Below are positions 25,296 to 34,147 of a stretch of DNA of 64,000 bases, piece by piece. Positions within the stretch are counted from its first letter, which is position 1. Each line of letters opens with the position of its first letter. Both the position numbers and the translations under genes were made by a program. A model generated the notes under the pieces. That model did not search any database and had not been told where the DNA came from. It saw only the letters and a program-made list of their open reading frames with translations. The stretch is taken from positions 124,001-188,000 of the forward strand of contig NZ_OEST01000004.1 of NCBI RefSeq assembly GCF_900241005.1, given 5' to 3'. This DNA is from Bacteroides cutis (GTDB lineage: Bacteria > Bacteroidota > Bacteroidia > Bacteroidales > Bacteroidaceae).

Positions 25296-27200
25296 TTATT
25301 TTTTGATTTGCAGCATTCCATTGACTGCAATAATTTTTCCTTCATTCAGTAGTTGATGAATTGTTTTAGTCAAAAGTTCCTTATCTATTAGTAAATTTTC
25401 TAAAAGGGTAGCAGGCGTCATGGGTTGTTCACTCAGTATCAGGTAGATACTTTTGGAAATTTCTTTCTCAGAAAGTTTGTCTGAAATACTTTTTTTCTTG
25501 TTACGGAGTTTAATACAAGTATCGCACAGTCCACATTGATGTTCATTTTTCTCGCCAAAGTAGCGTAATAGCATGCGGCTGCGACATACGGTATCATTGG
25601 TCACATAGTCTAACATAGCTCCGATACGCATTTCGTAGCGTTCTTTACGTTTTTCATATACGGAGGGCGGAATATTAATATATTTTGTTTCCACTCGTTC
25701 GCGTGTATATATTATATAAGGTGTCTTTTTATGTGGAATGTAACTGACGATGTGTAACTTGGCAAGGCGTATCAACTGTTCGTATATTTGGCGGCGGGTA
25801 AGTCCCGTACGCACGGCAATCGAATCTTCATTGATAAAAGTATAATCGGTAAACACACCTGTATAAGAACGTAGTATGGTTTGGATAAGCATATCCATGT
25901 CGTCACCCAGTTCCCGTAGTTTGTAAAGTTCTTCCCTACGGATGGTGAAAAGGAGCCGTGAGGCATTATCTTGCTCGTCGGTATATTCCAGATAACCAGC
26001 CTGGGTTAGTATTTTCAGTGCACTATCCACTGGTACAGGGAAATATTTGAATTTCCGGCAGAAATCCTCGATGTTGAATTCGCGTATACACCCCTGTCCA
26101 TCACCCATCGCCATCTGATAATAATATTGTAGATGTTCGTATACTTCTCTGATGTATTCTTTTTCAGGGAAGGTATCGGGAATTCGTTTGTGTAGGGTCG
26201 TTTTATCCGATTTAGTAAAAAGTACCACGGCGTAAGCTTTTTGTCCGTCACGTCCTGCGCGCCCCGCTTCCTGGAAGTATGCCTCTATGGAATCCGGTAA
26301 ATCCATGTGGATGACGATACGTACATCCGGTTTGTCTATTCCCATACCAAAGGCATTAGTGGCTACCATGACACGACTTTCGCCCGATTGCCACCGATGT
26401 TGTCGGATGTCTTTCGTTGTATCATCCAGACCGGCATGATAAAAGTCGGCGGTGATACTCTCGTTGTTCAGTAATTCGGTGATTTCCTTGGTACGGCGGC
26501 GGTTACGTACATATACAATAGCACTACCGGGTATTTTGTGTAGGATATGTAATAATTCTCCAGTCTTGTTTTCCGTGTTGCGTACGATATAGGCAAGGTT
26601 TTGCCGCTCAAAACTCATACGGAATACATTCTCCTCTCGGAAATTGAGACGTGTTTGGATATCTTTAACCACTTCTGGTGTTGCGGTAGCAGTTAGCGCA
26701 AGTATGGGTACATTTGGCAAAAGTTCACGAATTTCGGCTATTTTCAGGTAAGCGGGACGGAAGTCGTATCCCCACTGTGAGATACAATGACTTTCGTCCA
26801 CTGTAATCATATTGATATTCATCTTCTGCAATTTGGTGCGAAAGATTTCGGTATCCAGCCGTTCAGGAGAGATGTAAAGGAATTTGTAATTGCCGAAAAT
26901 ACAGTTTTCAAGGGTAACGATAATTTCTTGGCGGCTCATGCCCGAATAGATGGCAAGCGCCTTGATGCCCCGTTTTTTTAGGTTCTGCACCTGATCTTTC
27001 ATTAGTGCAATCAGAGGGGTGATGACAAGACACAACCCTTTCTTGTCAAGTGCAGGAACTTGGAATGTAATAGACTTCCCACCTCCTGTAGGCATCAGCC
27101 CTAAAGTGTCTTTACCCTCACCAATACTATTTATGATGTCTTCCTGAATGCCGCGGAAGGTATTATAACCCCAATATTGCTTTAATATCTCCTGATACAT
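25296..27200 (-). CDS. recQ: ATP-dependent DNA helicase RecQ
   Basis: A 634-residue 3'-5' DNA helicase. Walker A region MPTGGGKSITFQVPAL near residue 36, a DESH box near 135 (VDESHCISQWGYDFRP), TATATPEV near 170, and QEAGRAGRDG near 312 are all present. The RQC zinc-binding Cys residues follow (CRSRMLLRYFG, then CGLCDTC near 552). I see no clear HRDC domain at the C-terminus. It lies just downstream of recJ, suggesting a RecQ-RecJ end-resection pair on the RecF pathway. The recJ-recQ gap holds a dispersed repeat. Confidence 0.97.
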   Translation of the reverse strand: MYQEILKQYWGYNTFRGIQEDIINSIGEGKDTLGLMPTGGGKSITFQVPALDKKGLCLVITPLIALMKDQVQNLKKRGIKALAIYSGMSRQEIIVTLENCIFGNYKFLYISPERLDTEIFRTKLQKMNINMITVDESHCISQWGYDFRPAYLKIAEIRELLPNVPILALTATATPEVVKDIQTRLNFREENVFRMSFERQNLAYIVRNTENKTGELLHILHKIPGSAIVYVRNRRRTKEITELLNNESITADFYHAGLDDTTKDIRQHRWQSGESRVMVATNAFGMGIDKPDVRIVIHMDLPDSIEAYFQEAGRAGRDGQKAYAVVLFTKSDKTTLHKRIPDTFPEKEYIREVYEHLQYYYQMAMGDGQGCIREFNIEDFCRKFKYFPVPVDSALKILTQAGYLEYTDEQDNASRLLFTIRREELYKLRELGDDMDMLIQTILRSYTGVFTDYTFINEDSIAVRTGLTRRQIYEQLIRLAKLHIVSYIPHKKTPYIIYTRERVETKYINIPPSVYEKRKERYEMRIGAMLDYVTNDTVCRSRMLLRYFGEKNEHQCGLCDTCIKLRNKKKSISDKLSEKEISKSIYLILSEQPMTPATLLENLLIDKELLTKTIHQLLNEGKIIAVNGMLQIKK

Positions 27201-27205
27201 AATAT

Positions 27206-27276
27206 GAAGTGATAGGGGTAGAGTGATAAAATGATAGGCTGATAAAGTAATATCATCCTATCACTTTATCACTCCT
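27206..27276. repeat. Dispersed GTGATAAAG-type repeat, copy C
   Basis: GAAGTGATAGG at the left and TTTATCACTCC at the right are inverted, with GTGATAAAATGATAGG and the core TGATAAAGTAATATCATC inside. The core and layout match copy B (16600-16669). It fills the recJ-recQ gap. Confidence 0.75.
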
Positions 27277-27285
27277 ACTACCTTT

Positions 27286-29001
27286 TTAGTTTGGCTTTAT
27301 GTCCTCGATTTGTAACTGTACTTCGCCTCGCTTATGAGTATTTTCTTCAATTGTATAACAGATGTCGAATGAACGTTTCGTTTTGATGAAACGTACATGC
27401 GAACTTTGTCCAAAGGCGATACCGTTCATAACATTGTTCGATTTGTTGTCTACAAGTTCTAGTTTAATATGCTCCTGATCGCGTCCCACAACCTTACTTG
27501 TACCGTAATCATATACGTTATGCGTACAAAATACCGGCTTCGTATTGTCGGGACCGAACGGATTAAATTTCTTCAAGTCGTTACAGAACTTAGGAGTGAT
27601 ATCTCTAAAGTCGATTTCGGCATTAATATCAATAACTGCACTGGTTTGTTCGGGTAGGATATGTTGTGAGACGAATTCTTCAAAGCGCTCGGTAAAAGCG
27701 GTTACATTCTCCACTTTCATGGAAAGACCTGCTGCATAGGTATGTCCTCCGAAGTTTTCCAGAAGATCACGGCAATATTCGATAGCTTTGTATACATCGA
27801 AACCAGAAACCGAACGGGCAGACCCCGTCGCCATATTATCCGTCCGCGTCAATACAACGGCAGGGCGATAATATACCTCTGTCAGACGGGAAGCGACGAT
27901 ACCAATGACACCTTTATGCCAGTCTTCGTTATACAGAACAATGGAACGACGGTCTGCTAGTCCATCTAATTCCTCTACAATCCGATTAGCTTCTTCAGTC
28001 ATGGTTTTGTCAAGGTCTTTACGGGTTTCATTGTATTGGTTTATTTGGCTGGCCTTTTCCAAAGCAAGGGAAAAATCTTTCTCAGTCAGCAGGTCTACAG
28101 CTTCTTTCCCATTCTGTATACGTCCGGAAGCATTGATACGCGGACCTATTTTGAATACGATATCACTGACGGTAATATCCTTTTCAGCCAATCCGCAAAC
28201 GTCGATGATGGCTTTCAGACCTACACTGGGGTTACTGTTCAGTTGTTTCAAACCATGATAAGCCAAGATACGGTTTTCTCCCATGATAGGTACAATATCC
28301 GAAGCAATACTGACAGCACAAAGGTCTAACAGCGGAATTAAATGATGAAACTCAATACCATTGCTGATGGCAAATGCCTGCATGAATTTGAAACCGACAC
28401 CACAACCTGAAAGATGTTCGTAGGGATAAGTATTATCCTCGCGTTTAGCATTCAGGATGGCTACGGCAGGCGGCAGTACTTCATCGGGTACATGATGGTC
28501 ACAGATGATGAAATCTATACCTTTTTCTTTTGCATATGTAATCTCATCTATGGCTTTGATACCACAATCCAATACAATAATCAATCCTACACCTGTTTCA
28601 GAAGCATAATCTACACCTTTAACAGAAACTCCGTACCCTTCGTTGTAGCGATCGGGAATGTAATAATCTATGTTCGAATAGAACTGTTGAATAAACTTGT
28701 AGACTAGTGCTACGGCTGTGGTACCATCTACGTCATAATCTCCATAAATCAGAATGCGCTCTTTCTTTCCCATCGCCTTGTTCAGGCGTTCTACAGCTAC
28801 GTCCATGTCCTTCATTAGGAATGGGTCGTATAAATCCGGCAATTGCGGGCGGAAGAACTTCTTGACAGCTGCTGCTGTTGTTATTCCCCGCTCTATCAGC
28901 AGTCTACTAAGTATCGGGCTAATCCCCAATTCTTGGGCTAGTTGTTGGCTAGCTTCTGCTTGTTCGGATGTAATGGGTAGATAATTCCATTTGTGAGTCA
29001 T
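27286..29001 (-). CDS. recJ: Single-stranded-DNA-specific exonuclease RecJ
   Basis: A 571-residue 5'-3' exonuclease for recombination and mismatch repair. DHH-family motifs are present: YGDYDVDGTTA near 84, VLDCGIK near 145, ICDHHVPDE near 166 and SGCGVGFKF near 199. DHHA1 follows (GGHTYAAGLS near 430) and a C-terminal OB-like domain ends the protein. The ATG at 29001 is followed by MTHKWNYLPI. Transcription probably starts from a near-consensus box at 29092-29099, giving a transcript that begins with a hairpin. Confidence 0.97.
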   Translation of the reverse strand: MTHKWNYLPITSEQAEASQQLAQELGISPILSRLLIERGITTAAAVKKFFRPQLPDLYDPFLMKDMDVAVERLNKAMGKKERILIYGDYDVDGTTAVALVYKFIQQFYSNIDYYIPDRYNEGYGVSVKGVDYASETGVGLIIVLDCGIKAIDEITYAKEKGIDFIICDHHVPDEVLPPAVAILNAKREDNTYPYEHLSGCGVGFKFMQAFAISNGIEFHHLIPLLDLCAVSIASDIVPIMGENRILAYHGLKQLNSNPSVGLKAIIDVCGLAEKDITVSDIVFKIGPRINASGRIQNGKEAVDLLTEKDFSLALEKASQINQYNETRKDLDKTMTEEANRIVEELDGLADRRSIVLYNEDWHKGVIGIVASRLTEVYYRPAVVLTRTDNMATGSARSVSGFDVYKAIEYCRDLLENFGGHTYAAGLSMKVENVTAFTERFEEFVSQHILPEQTSAVIDINAEIDFRDITPKFCNDLKKFNPFGPDNTKPVFCTHNVYDYGTSKVVGRDQEHIKLELVDNKSNNVMNGIAFGQSSHVRFIKTKRSFDICYTIEENTHKRGEVQLQIEDIKPN

Positions 29002-29036
29002 TTTATATATTATTTTTCTTTTTTCTATCTCAGAAC

Positions 29037-29085
29037 GTTGGAGAAGGGGAGCTTTCTGCTATCTTAATGCGTACTTTTCTCCAAC
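29037..29085 (-). promoter_or_regulatory. 5'-terminal hairpin of the recJ transcript
   Basis: GTTGGAGAA (29037-29045) pairs with TTCTCCAAC (29077-29085), extended inward by two G-T pairs and one G-C pair. The -7-like box at 29092-29099 predicts an RNA start close to 29085, so the hairpin would sit at the very 5' end. Confidence 0.5.
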
Positions 29086-29091
29086 AAGCTG

Positions 29092-29099
29092 TAAAGGTA
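29092..29099 (-). promoter_or_regulatory. Near-consensus -7 box for recJ
   Basis: TAAAGGTA on + reads TACCTTTA on minus, one base off TAnnTTTG. Confidence 0.4.
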
Positions 29100-29174
29100 T
29101 GAAAAACTCTTGAAACGGAGGTGAATTCTATAGAAAATATTCATAACGTCGTATATTCTATAATAAAATCATCT

Positions 29175-29182
29175 TATTTTTG
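29175..29182 (+). promoter_or_regulatory. -7 promoter box for the YaaA-family gene
   Basis: TATTTTTG fits TAnnTTTG; the RNA start would be near 29189, about 45 bases before the ATG at 29235. Confidence 0.5.
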
Positions 29183-29234
29183 TATTGTCTAAATAAGTAG
29201 GCAACTTTTGAAGTTATTAAAGCGAGGACTAATT

Positions 29235-30002
29235 ATGTTGACTTTTATCTCTTGTGCTAAGACGATGGCATCACGTTACACCTTAACCGTGCCCAAAGTT
29301 ACTGTTCCATTCTTTGAAACGGAGGCTGTGAGTAATGTATTGGAAATGTCACAATATTCGGTTGGAGAGCTGGAAAAACTATTGCGGGTGAATACCAAGA
29401 TTGCTACTGAGAATTGGTTTCGGTTTCATGATTTCTGTTCTGAAACTAATCGCCCTATGCCTGCTATCTGTGCCTACACGGGGATTGTATATAAACACAT
29501 TATGCTGGAAGATTTTACAGTAGATGATTTCCTATATGCTCAGGAACATCTTCGTATTACCTCTTTTCTGTACGGATTACTTTGTCCTCTGGATGGCATT
29601 AAACCTTATCGTCTTGAAGGGGATGTGCGTTTGTCGGAGAAAGGTGGTGACTCCATGTTTGATTATTGGAAACTGTTATTGACAGACCTTTTTATTACAA
29701 CCATCAAAAAACAAGGTGGTATACTCATCAATTTGGCAAGTAGCGAGATGAAAGGCTTGTTCGATTGGAAGCATGTAGAGTCGGAAGTACGTGTCATTAC
29801 ACCTGAGTTCCAGATATGGAAAGGTGGTAAATTAAAAACGATTGTTGTATATACTAAAATGTGCCGTGGTGAAATGCTACGTTATATTATTAAGAATCGG
29901 ATAGAGCGTCCCGAAGACCTGAAAGCTTTTTCGTGGGAGGGTTTTACCTTTGACGGAAATCATAGTATGGATAATCATTTGCAGTTTACATTGATTTCCT
30001 GA
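29235..30002 (+). CDS. yaaA: YaaA/UPF0246 family protein (peroxide stress)
   Basis: A 255-residue cytoplasmic protein of the YaaA family, which in E. coli lowers free iron and protects DNA during peroxide stress. The start at 29235 gives MLTFISCAKTM, the normal YaaA N-terminus; the upstream TTG at 29208 would add nine unrelated residues. Family segments seen are AICAYTGIVYKHI near residue 82, LRITSFLYGLLCPLDGIKPYRLE near 108-130, and INLASSEMKGLFD near 172. It stands alone, divergent from recJ. Confidence 0.9.
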   Translation: MLTFISCAKTMASRYTLTVPKVTVPFFETEAVSNVLEMSQYSVGELEKLLRVNTKIATENWFRFHDFCSETNRPMPAICAYTGIVYKHIMLEDFTVDDFLYAQEHLRITSFLYGLLCPLDGIKPYRLEGDVRLSEKGGDSMFDYWKLLLTDLFITTIKKQGGILINLASSEMKGLFDWKHVESEVRVITPEFQIWKGGKLKTIVVYTKMCRGEMLRYIIKNRIERPEDLKAFSWEGFTFDGNHSMDNHLQFTLIS

Positions 30003-30053
30003 AACTTACTTTTGGCTTTCATATTTCTTTTTAGCAACTTTGCAAAGTGAACC

Positions 30054-30437
30054 ATGTATTTGTATCTAACAATCAATGACTTCGAAAATAATGAATATAT
30101 TAAACGACCTTTGGCTATAACTTTAGTAAGACATGTGATGAAATACGTCCAACTTATCGTATGGATTCAAGTTGCCAAGGAAGCTATAATTGCATTCTTG
30201 GAAAGTACGGATTTCGAGGATGCCATTCGTTTGGCAATATCTTTGGGAGGGGATGCGGATACAATGGGAGCCATTACTGGTGGAATATCAGAAGCCTACT
30301 ATAAGAATATTCTTATAGGGATAAAACAGGAGGTTATAAAAAGACTGCCGGATGAGTTTATAAATGTCATGTGGCATTTTTCCCGGAAATTTAATAAAGA
30401 ATCTTATTTATGCCTTTTTGATTCTTCTCGTGTTTGA
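30054..30437 (+). pseudogene. Truncated ADP-ribosylglycohydrolase remnant
   Basis: The 127 codons show only the C-terminal part of an ADP-ribosylglycohydrolase (DraG family). AFLESTDFEDAIRLAISLGG followed by DADTMGAITGGISEAYY carries the dinuclear-magnesium Asp motif GGDADT. Intact members are about 250-300 residues and have further metal ligands near the N-terminus. Only 51 bases separate this frame from yaaA, so that part has been deleted rather than frameshifted. The first 40 residues resemble nothing I know. It probably cannot bind both magnesium ions and is called a pseudogene. A short regulator of unknown role is the alternative. Confidence 0.75.
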
Positions 30438-30513
30438 TTTTCATAGTTCTTAGCTTTGCGTAAAATGAAGATTATATTGCGCGAAAAGAGCATGGAAAAA
30501 GTAAATGAACACT

Positions 30514-30521
30514 TATTTTTG
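30514..30521 (+). promoter_or_regulatory. -7 promoter box ahead of the ROK gene
   Basis: TATTTTTG fits TAnnTTTG, about 100 bases before the ROK start. Another match, TAGCTTTG, lies at 30451-30458. The 190-base gap otherwise shows no gene. Confidence 0.4.
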
Positions 30522-30627
30522 TCTCCATAATAATTATTAACTTTAATGCAATAAGGAAGCAAGTGTAAGTGGAAGAAATCCCCCTTGATATTCTTCTACT
30601 GGACTTCTTCTGAAATTAATTAAGAAA

Positions 30628-31467
30628 ATGGAGATAGGCATTGATTTAGGTGGAACTAATATAAGGGCCGGTTTGGTAAAAGATGGGGTTATCATCAAGA
30701 AAGAAATAGTTCCATGTCCCTCCCAGGCTATTGAACAAGACGTACTGCTTTGTCTGGAAAGTTTGGTTGATCGTATGATGTGTCCCGAAGTAAAGGGAAT
30801 TGGTGTGGGGGTACCTTCGGTGGTAGATGTTAAAGAAGGTATTGTGTATAACGTGATGAATATTCCTTCGTGGAAGGAAGTACCTTTAAAAGGTTTACTT
30901 GAAAAACGCTTTTCGATACCAGTATACATCAATAATGATTCTAACTGTTTTTCTTTAGGAGTGAAACAATTTGGCGAGGGACAGCCCTATCATAATGTGG
31001 TAGGTGTAACTCTCGGAACAGGAGTAGGTACAGGTATCATCATTAATGACAAACTGTACGGAGGACAAAATACGGGAGCCGGAGAAATAGGCTCATTACC
31101 TTATTTAATCCATGACTTTGAACATTATTGTAGTAGTGCTTTTTTTGTACGCTATTATAATACTACCGGAAAGGAAGTGGCTGCGAAGGCTACGGCTGGT
31201 GATGTACATGCGTTGGAGATATGGAAAGAGTTTGGTTCTCATTTGGGAGAATTGATGAAGGCTATATTGTTTACTTACGATCCTGAAGCCATTATCATAG
31301 GAGGAAGTATAGCGTCGGCTTTTACTTTTTATGAAACTTCTATGTGGAAAACGATATCTACGTTTCCATATATGGAAACGGTGAAACGGATAAAGATTAT
31401 TGTTTCGCAGATAAAAGACGTTGCATTGTTGGGAGCTTCTGCTTTGGTGAATAACGCGATGATATAA
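30628..31467 (+). CDS. ROK family sugar kinase (glucokinase type)
   Basis: A 279-residue cytoplasmic sugar kinase. The phosphate-binding IGIDLGGTNIRAG is at residues 3-15, the catalytic NNDSNC near 107, VGVTLGTGVGTGII near 130-143 and GAGEIG near 155. The ROK zinc-binding CxCGxxGC motif is missing: only EHYCSSAFF appears at that place, as in some short ROK kinases. The following gene encodes an exo-glucosaminidase-like enzyme, so glucosamine or N-acetylglucosamine is a plausible substrate. It is 26 bases upstream of that gene, in the same operon. Confidence 0.88.
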   Translation: MEIGIDLGGTNIRAGLVKDGVIIKKEIVPCPSQAIEQDVLLCLESLVDRMMCPEVKGIGVGVPSVVDVKEGIVYNVMNIPSWKEVPLKGLLEKRFSIPVYINNDSNCFSLGVKQFGEGQPYHNVVGVTLGTGVGTGIIINDKLYGGQNTGAGEIGSLPYLIHDFEHYCSSAFFVRYYNTTGKEVAAKATAGDVHALEIWKEFGSHLGELMKAILFTYDPEAIIIGGSIASAFTFYETSMWKTISTFPYMETVKRIKIIVSQIKDVALLGASALVNNAMI

Positions 31468-31493
31468 ACATTAATACATAAAAAATAGAAACC

Positions 31494-34127
31494 ATGAAAA
31501 CTAACTTGATGAGATCGTTGATTTTGTGTGGCTGTATTGGAATGGCTCTGGTATCTTGCCAAAAACAAGGTTTATTGGCGGATGACCTGTTACTCTCTGA
31601 TGATTGGAAAGTACAATCTTCTGCTAAAACTACTTTGTTGGGAGAGCAACTCTCTATGCCCGAAGCTGAGGTAAAGGGTTGGTATGATGCAGTAGTACCT
31701 TCTACTGTAATGGGAGTGTTGACCGATAATGGTGTGTATTCCGATGTTTTGGAGGGTGGAAATTATAAAAATATAGATAAATCTCTTTTTGATACTACTT
31801 GGTGGTATCGGAAAGATTTTGAAATTCCTCATCTTGAAGAAGGACAACATGTTGCGTTGATGTTCGATGGAATTAGTTATGCAGCAAATGTTTGGTTGAA
31901 TGGCAGGCAGATAGTAAATCGCGGTTCTTTGTATGGCCCTTTTCGCCGTTTTAAACTGGATGTAACCGATGATGTTCAGAAAAAAAATGTTTTGGCAATT
32001 GAAGTGTATCGTGCCCGGCCTGGAGAACCGAATATAGGTTTTGTAGATTGGAATCCACGTCCTGCGGATGAAAATATGGGTATTTTCCGAGAAGTACGGT
32101 TGGTTACCAGTAATGAAGTTGCTATGGAACATTCTGTAGTACATTCAAAAGTGAATACAGAAACATTAGATGAGGCTTGGCTAACAGTGGAAACTGAATT
32201 AACAAATCAGTCTGACAAGGCAGTTAGTGGTGAGCTGAAAGGTGAATTAGAAGGAAAAACTTTCTGTATTCCAGTGTCATTGGCTGCTAATGAAACGTAC
32301 GTTGTAAAAGTAACATCGGAACAAACGGATGTTTTATATCTGAAAAAACCTCGTCTTTGGTGGTGTCACAATATGGGAAATCCCGAAATGTATAAATTGG
32401 ATTTGCAGTTTGTGGTAAACAACAAGGTTTCAGATCGGGAGACAGTTGATTTCGGGGTTCGCGAGATAAAAGATTATCTTACGGAAGAGAATGCTCGCGG
32501 CTTCCTCTTGAATGGTAAAAAAGTTCTTGTCCGGAGTGCCGGATGGACAGATGATATTTTTCTTCGCGACACTCCGGAAAGCAATGAAACCCAAGTGCAA
32601 TACGTTTGTGATATGAACCTGAATTCCATCCGTTTTGAGAATATCTGGGGTACTTCGCAGAATGTTTATGACCTTTGCGACCGCTACGGACTGTTGGTAC
32701 TCGTTGGCTGGAGCTGTCATTGGGAATGGGACAGTTACCTCGGTTCGCCTTGCGACGAATACGGCGGTATCAAGACCGAGCACGACATGGACCTGATAGC
32801 CCGTTCACTGAACGACCAGGTATTGTGGTTGCGCAATCATCCCAGTATCATCGCCTGGTTTGTGGGCAGTGACGTAATGCCGCGTCCCGAACTTGAAAGA
32901 CGCTACAAGGCATGTCTTGACGAGATAGACGACCGCCCTTATATCACTGCCGCCAAAGAAATGACGAGTGAGATTAGCGGTCCGAGCGGTACGAAGATGG
33001 CAGGTCCTTATGAGTATGTAGCGCCTAATTATTGGTATGCCTCAGAAGCTCCCGGCGGTGCTTTCGGCTTTAATACCGAAACCGGTATCGGCGCGCAACT
33101 TCCTGTTATCGAGTCTATTCGCAAGATGATACCCGAAGATAAACTCTGGCCGCTGAATGATGTATGGAATTATCATTGTACGGCATCTACCACCGCTATG
33201 AATAATCTGGATGTGCTGACGGAGAATATCACCGCCCGTTATGGCGAAGCCAAAGACCTGAACGATTACCTTCGTAAAGCCGATTTATTGAATTATGAGG
33301 GCACACGTGCCATGTTTGAAGCTTTCCGTGTTAACGTGCCCCGTACAACGGGTATCGTGCAGTGGATGCTTAATTCTGCCTGGCCTTCTTTCTACTGGCA
33401 ACTGTACGACCATTATCTGGTGCCTACTGCTGCCTACTATTCCGTGAAGAAAGCAAACCGGACGCAACAGTTGATGTATGATTATGGCAAGAAAGCCGTC
33501 TTTGCAGTCAATGAAGGTGTGGAACCTCAACATCTGAAAGGGAAAATGGCTGTTTATGATTTGAACGGTAAGTTGTTGGCAGAGGAAGAAAAAGACTTGG
33601 AAGTATTGCCTTACGAGCCGGTTGAGATATTCAAAGTTCCTGTTCCCGGTGATAATGCTTTCCTTATGTTACAGTTGACGGACAATCAGGGCAAGCTGCT
33701 GACTGATAACTTCTATTGCCTTTCCGCTACCGATGATGTGTACGATTGGGCCAAATCCACCTGGTACCAGTCTCCGATTACGAAACCTGCCGATTTTACC
33801 AAGTTAGCTTCGATGCCGCAAGCCGAATGCAAGGCGGATGCCGCTTTGAAGCAAAAGGGTGACAGTACGTGGGTAGAGGTGAAATTGGAAAATGCTCCTG
33901 CTGCTGTGGCCTTCTTTATCCGTCTTTCTTTGAAGGATGCGCAGGGAGAATTGATTACTCCGGTATTTTGGGAAGATAATTATCTTTCTTTGGCTCCGGG
34001 TGAAACAAGAACGGTAAAATGTTCCATTCCGCGGTCTGTAAGAGTCTCTGCTCCTGTCATTCTGAGTGTTTCCGGCTGGAATGTAGCAGAGAAAAATCTG
34101 GAACTTGGCTTGCAAAAGATGAAATAA
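31494..34127 (+). CDS. GH2 lipoprotein, exo-beta-D-glucosaminidase-like
   Basis: An 877-residue surface or periplasmic glycosidase. The lipobox LVSC gives lipidated C22. GH2 sugar-binding (about 45-200), immunoglobulin-like (205-330) and TIM-barrel (335-640) domains are followed by further beta domains. The acid residue is Asp, D460 in WFVGSDVMP, and the nucleophile is E529 in GFNTETG. This Asp/Glu pairing and spacing match the CsxA exo-glucosaminidase subfamily rather than beta-galactosidases. The VPSTVMGVLTDNGVYSD and TTWWYRKDFE segments also fit. Base composition is mosaic: the first kilobase is A/T rich and the rest clearly richer in G+C. The XylR-type regulator begins 20 bases downstream. 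Confidence 0.85.
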   Translation: MKTNLMRSLILCGCIGMALVSCQKQGLLADDLLLSDDWKVQSSAKTTLLGEQLSMPEAEVKGWYDAVVPSTVMGVLTDNGVYSDVLEGGNYKNIDKSLFDTTWWYRKDFEIPHLEEGQHVALMFDGISYAANVWLNGRQIVNRGSLYGPFRRFKLDVTDDVQKKNVLAIEVYRARPGEPNIGFVDWNPRPADENMGIFREVRLVTSNEVAMEHSVVHSKVNTETLDEAWLTVETELTNQSDKAVSGELKGELEGKTFCIPVSLAANETYVVKVTSEQTDVLYLKKPRLWWCHNMGNPEMYKLDLQFVVNNKVSDRETVDFGVREIKDYLTEENARGFLLNGKKVLVRSAGWTDDIFLRDTPESNETQVQYVCDMNLNSIRFENIWGTSQNVYDLCDRYGLLVLVGWSCHWEWDSYLGSPCDEYGGIKTEHDMDLIARSLNDQVLWLRNHPSIIAWFVGSDVMPRPELERRYKACLDEIDDRPYITAAKEMTSEISGPSGTKMAGPYEYVAPNYWYASEAPGGAFGFNTETGIGAQLPVIESIRKMIPEDKLWPLNDVWNYHCTASTTAMNNLDVLTENITARYGEAKDLNDYLRKADLLNYEGTRAMFEAFRVNVPRTTGIVQWMLNSAWPSFYWQLYDHYLVPTAAYYSVKKANRTQQLMYDYGKKAVFAVNEGVEPQHLKGKMAVYDLNGKLLAEEEKDLEVLPYEPVEIFKVPVPGDNAFLMLQLTDNQGKLLTDNFYCLSATDDVYDWAKSTWYQSPITKPADFTKLASMPQAECKADAALKQKGDSTWVEVKLENAPAAVAFFIRLSLKDAQGELITPVFWEDNYLSLAPGETRTVKCSIPRSVRVSAPVILSVSGWNVAEKNLELGLQKMK

Positions 34128-34147
34128 GTGCCTACCTTGCACTCCGT

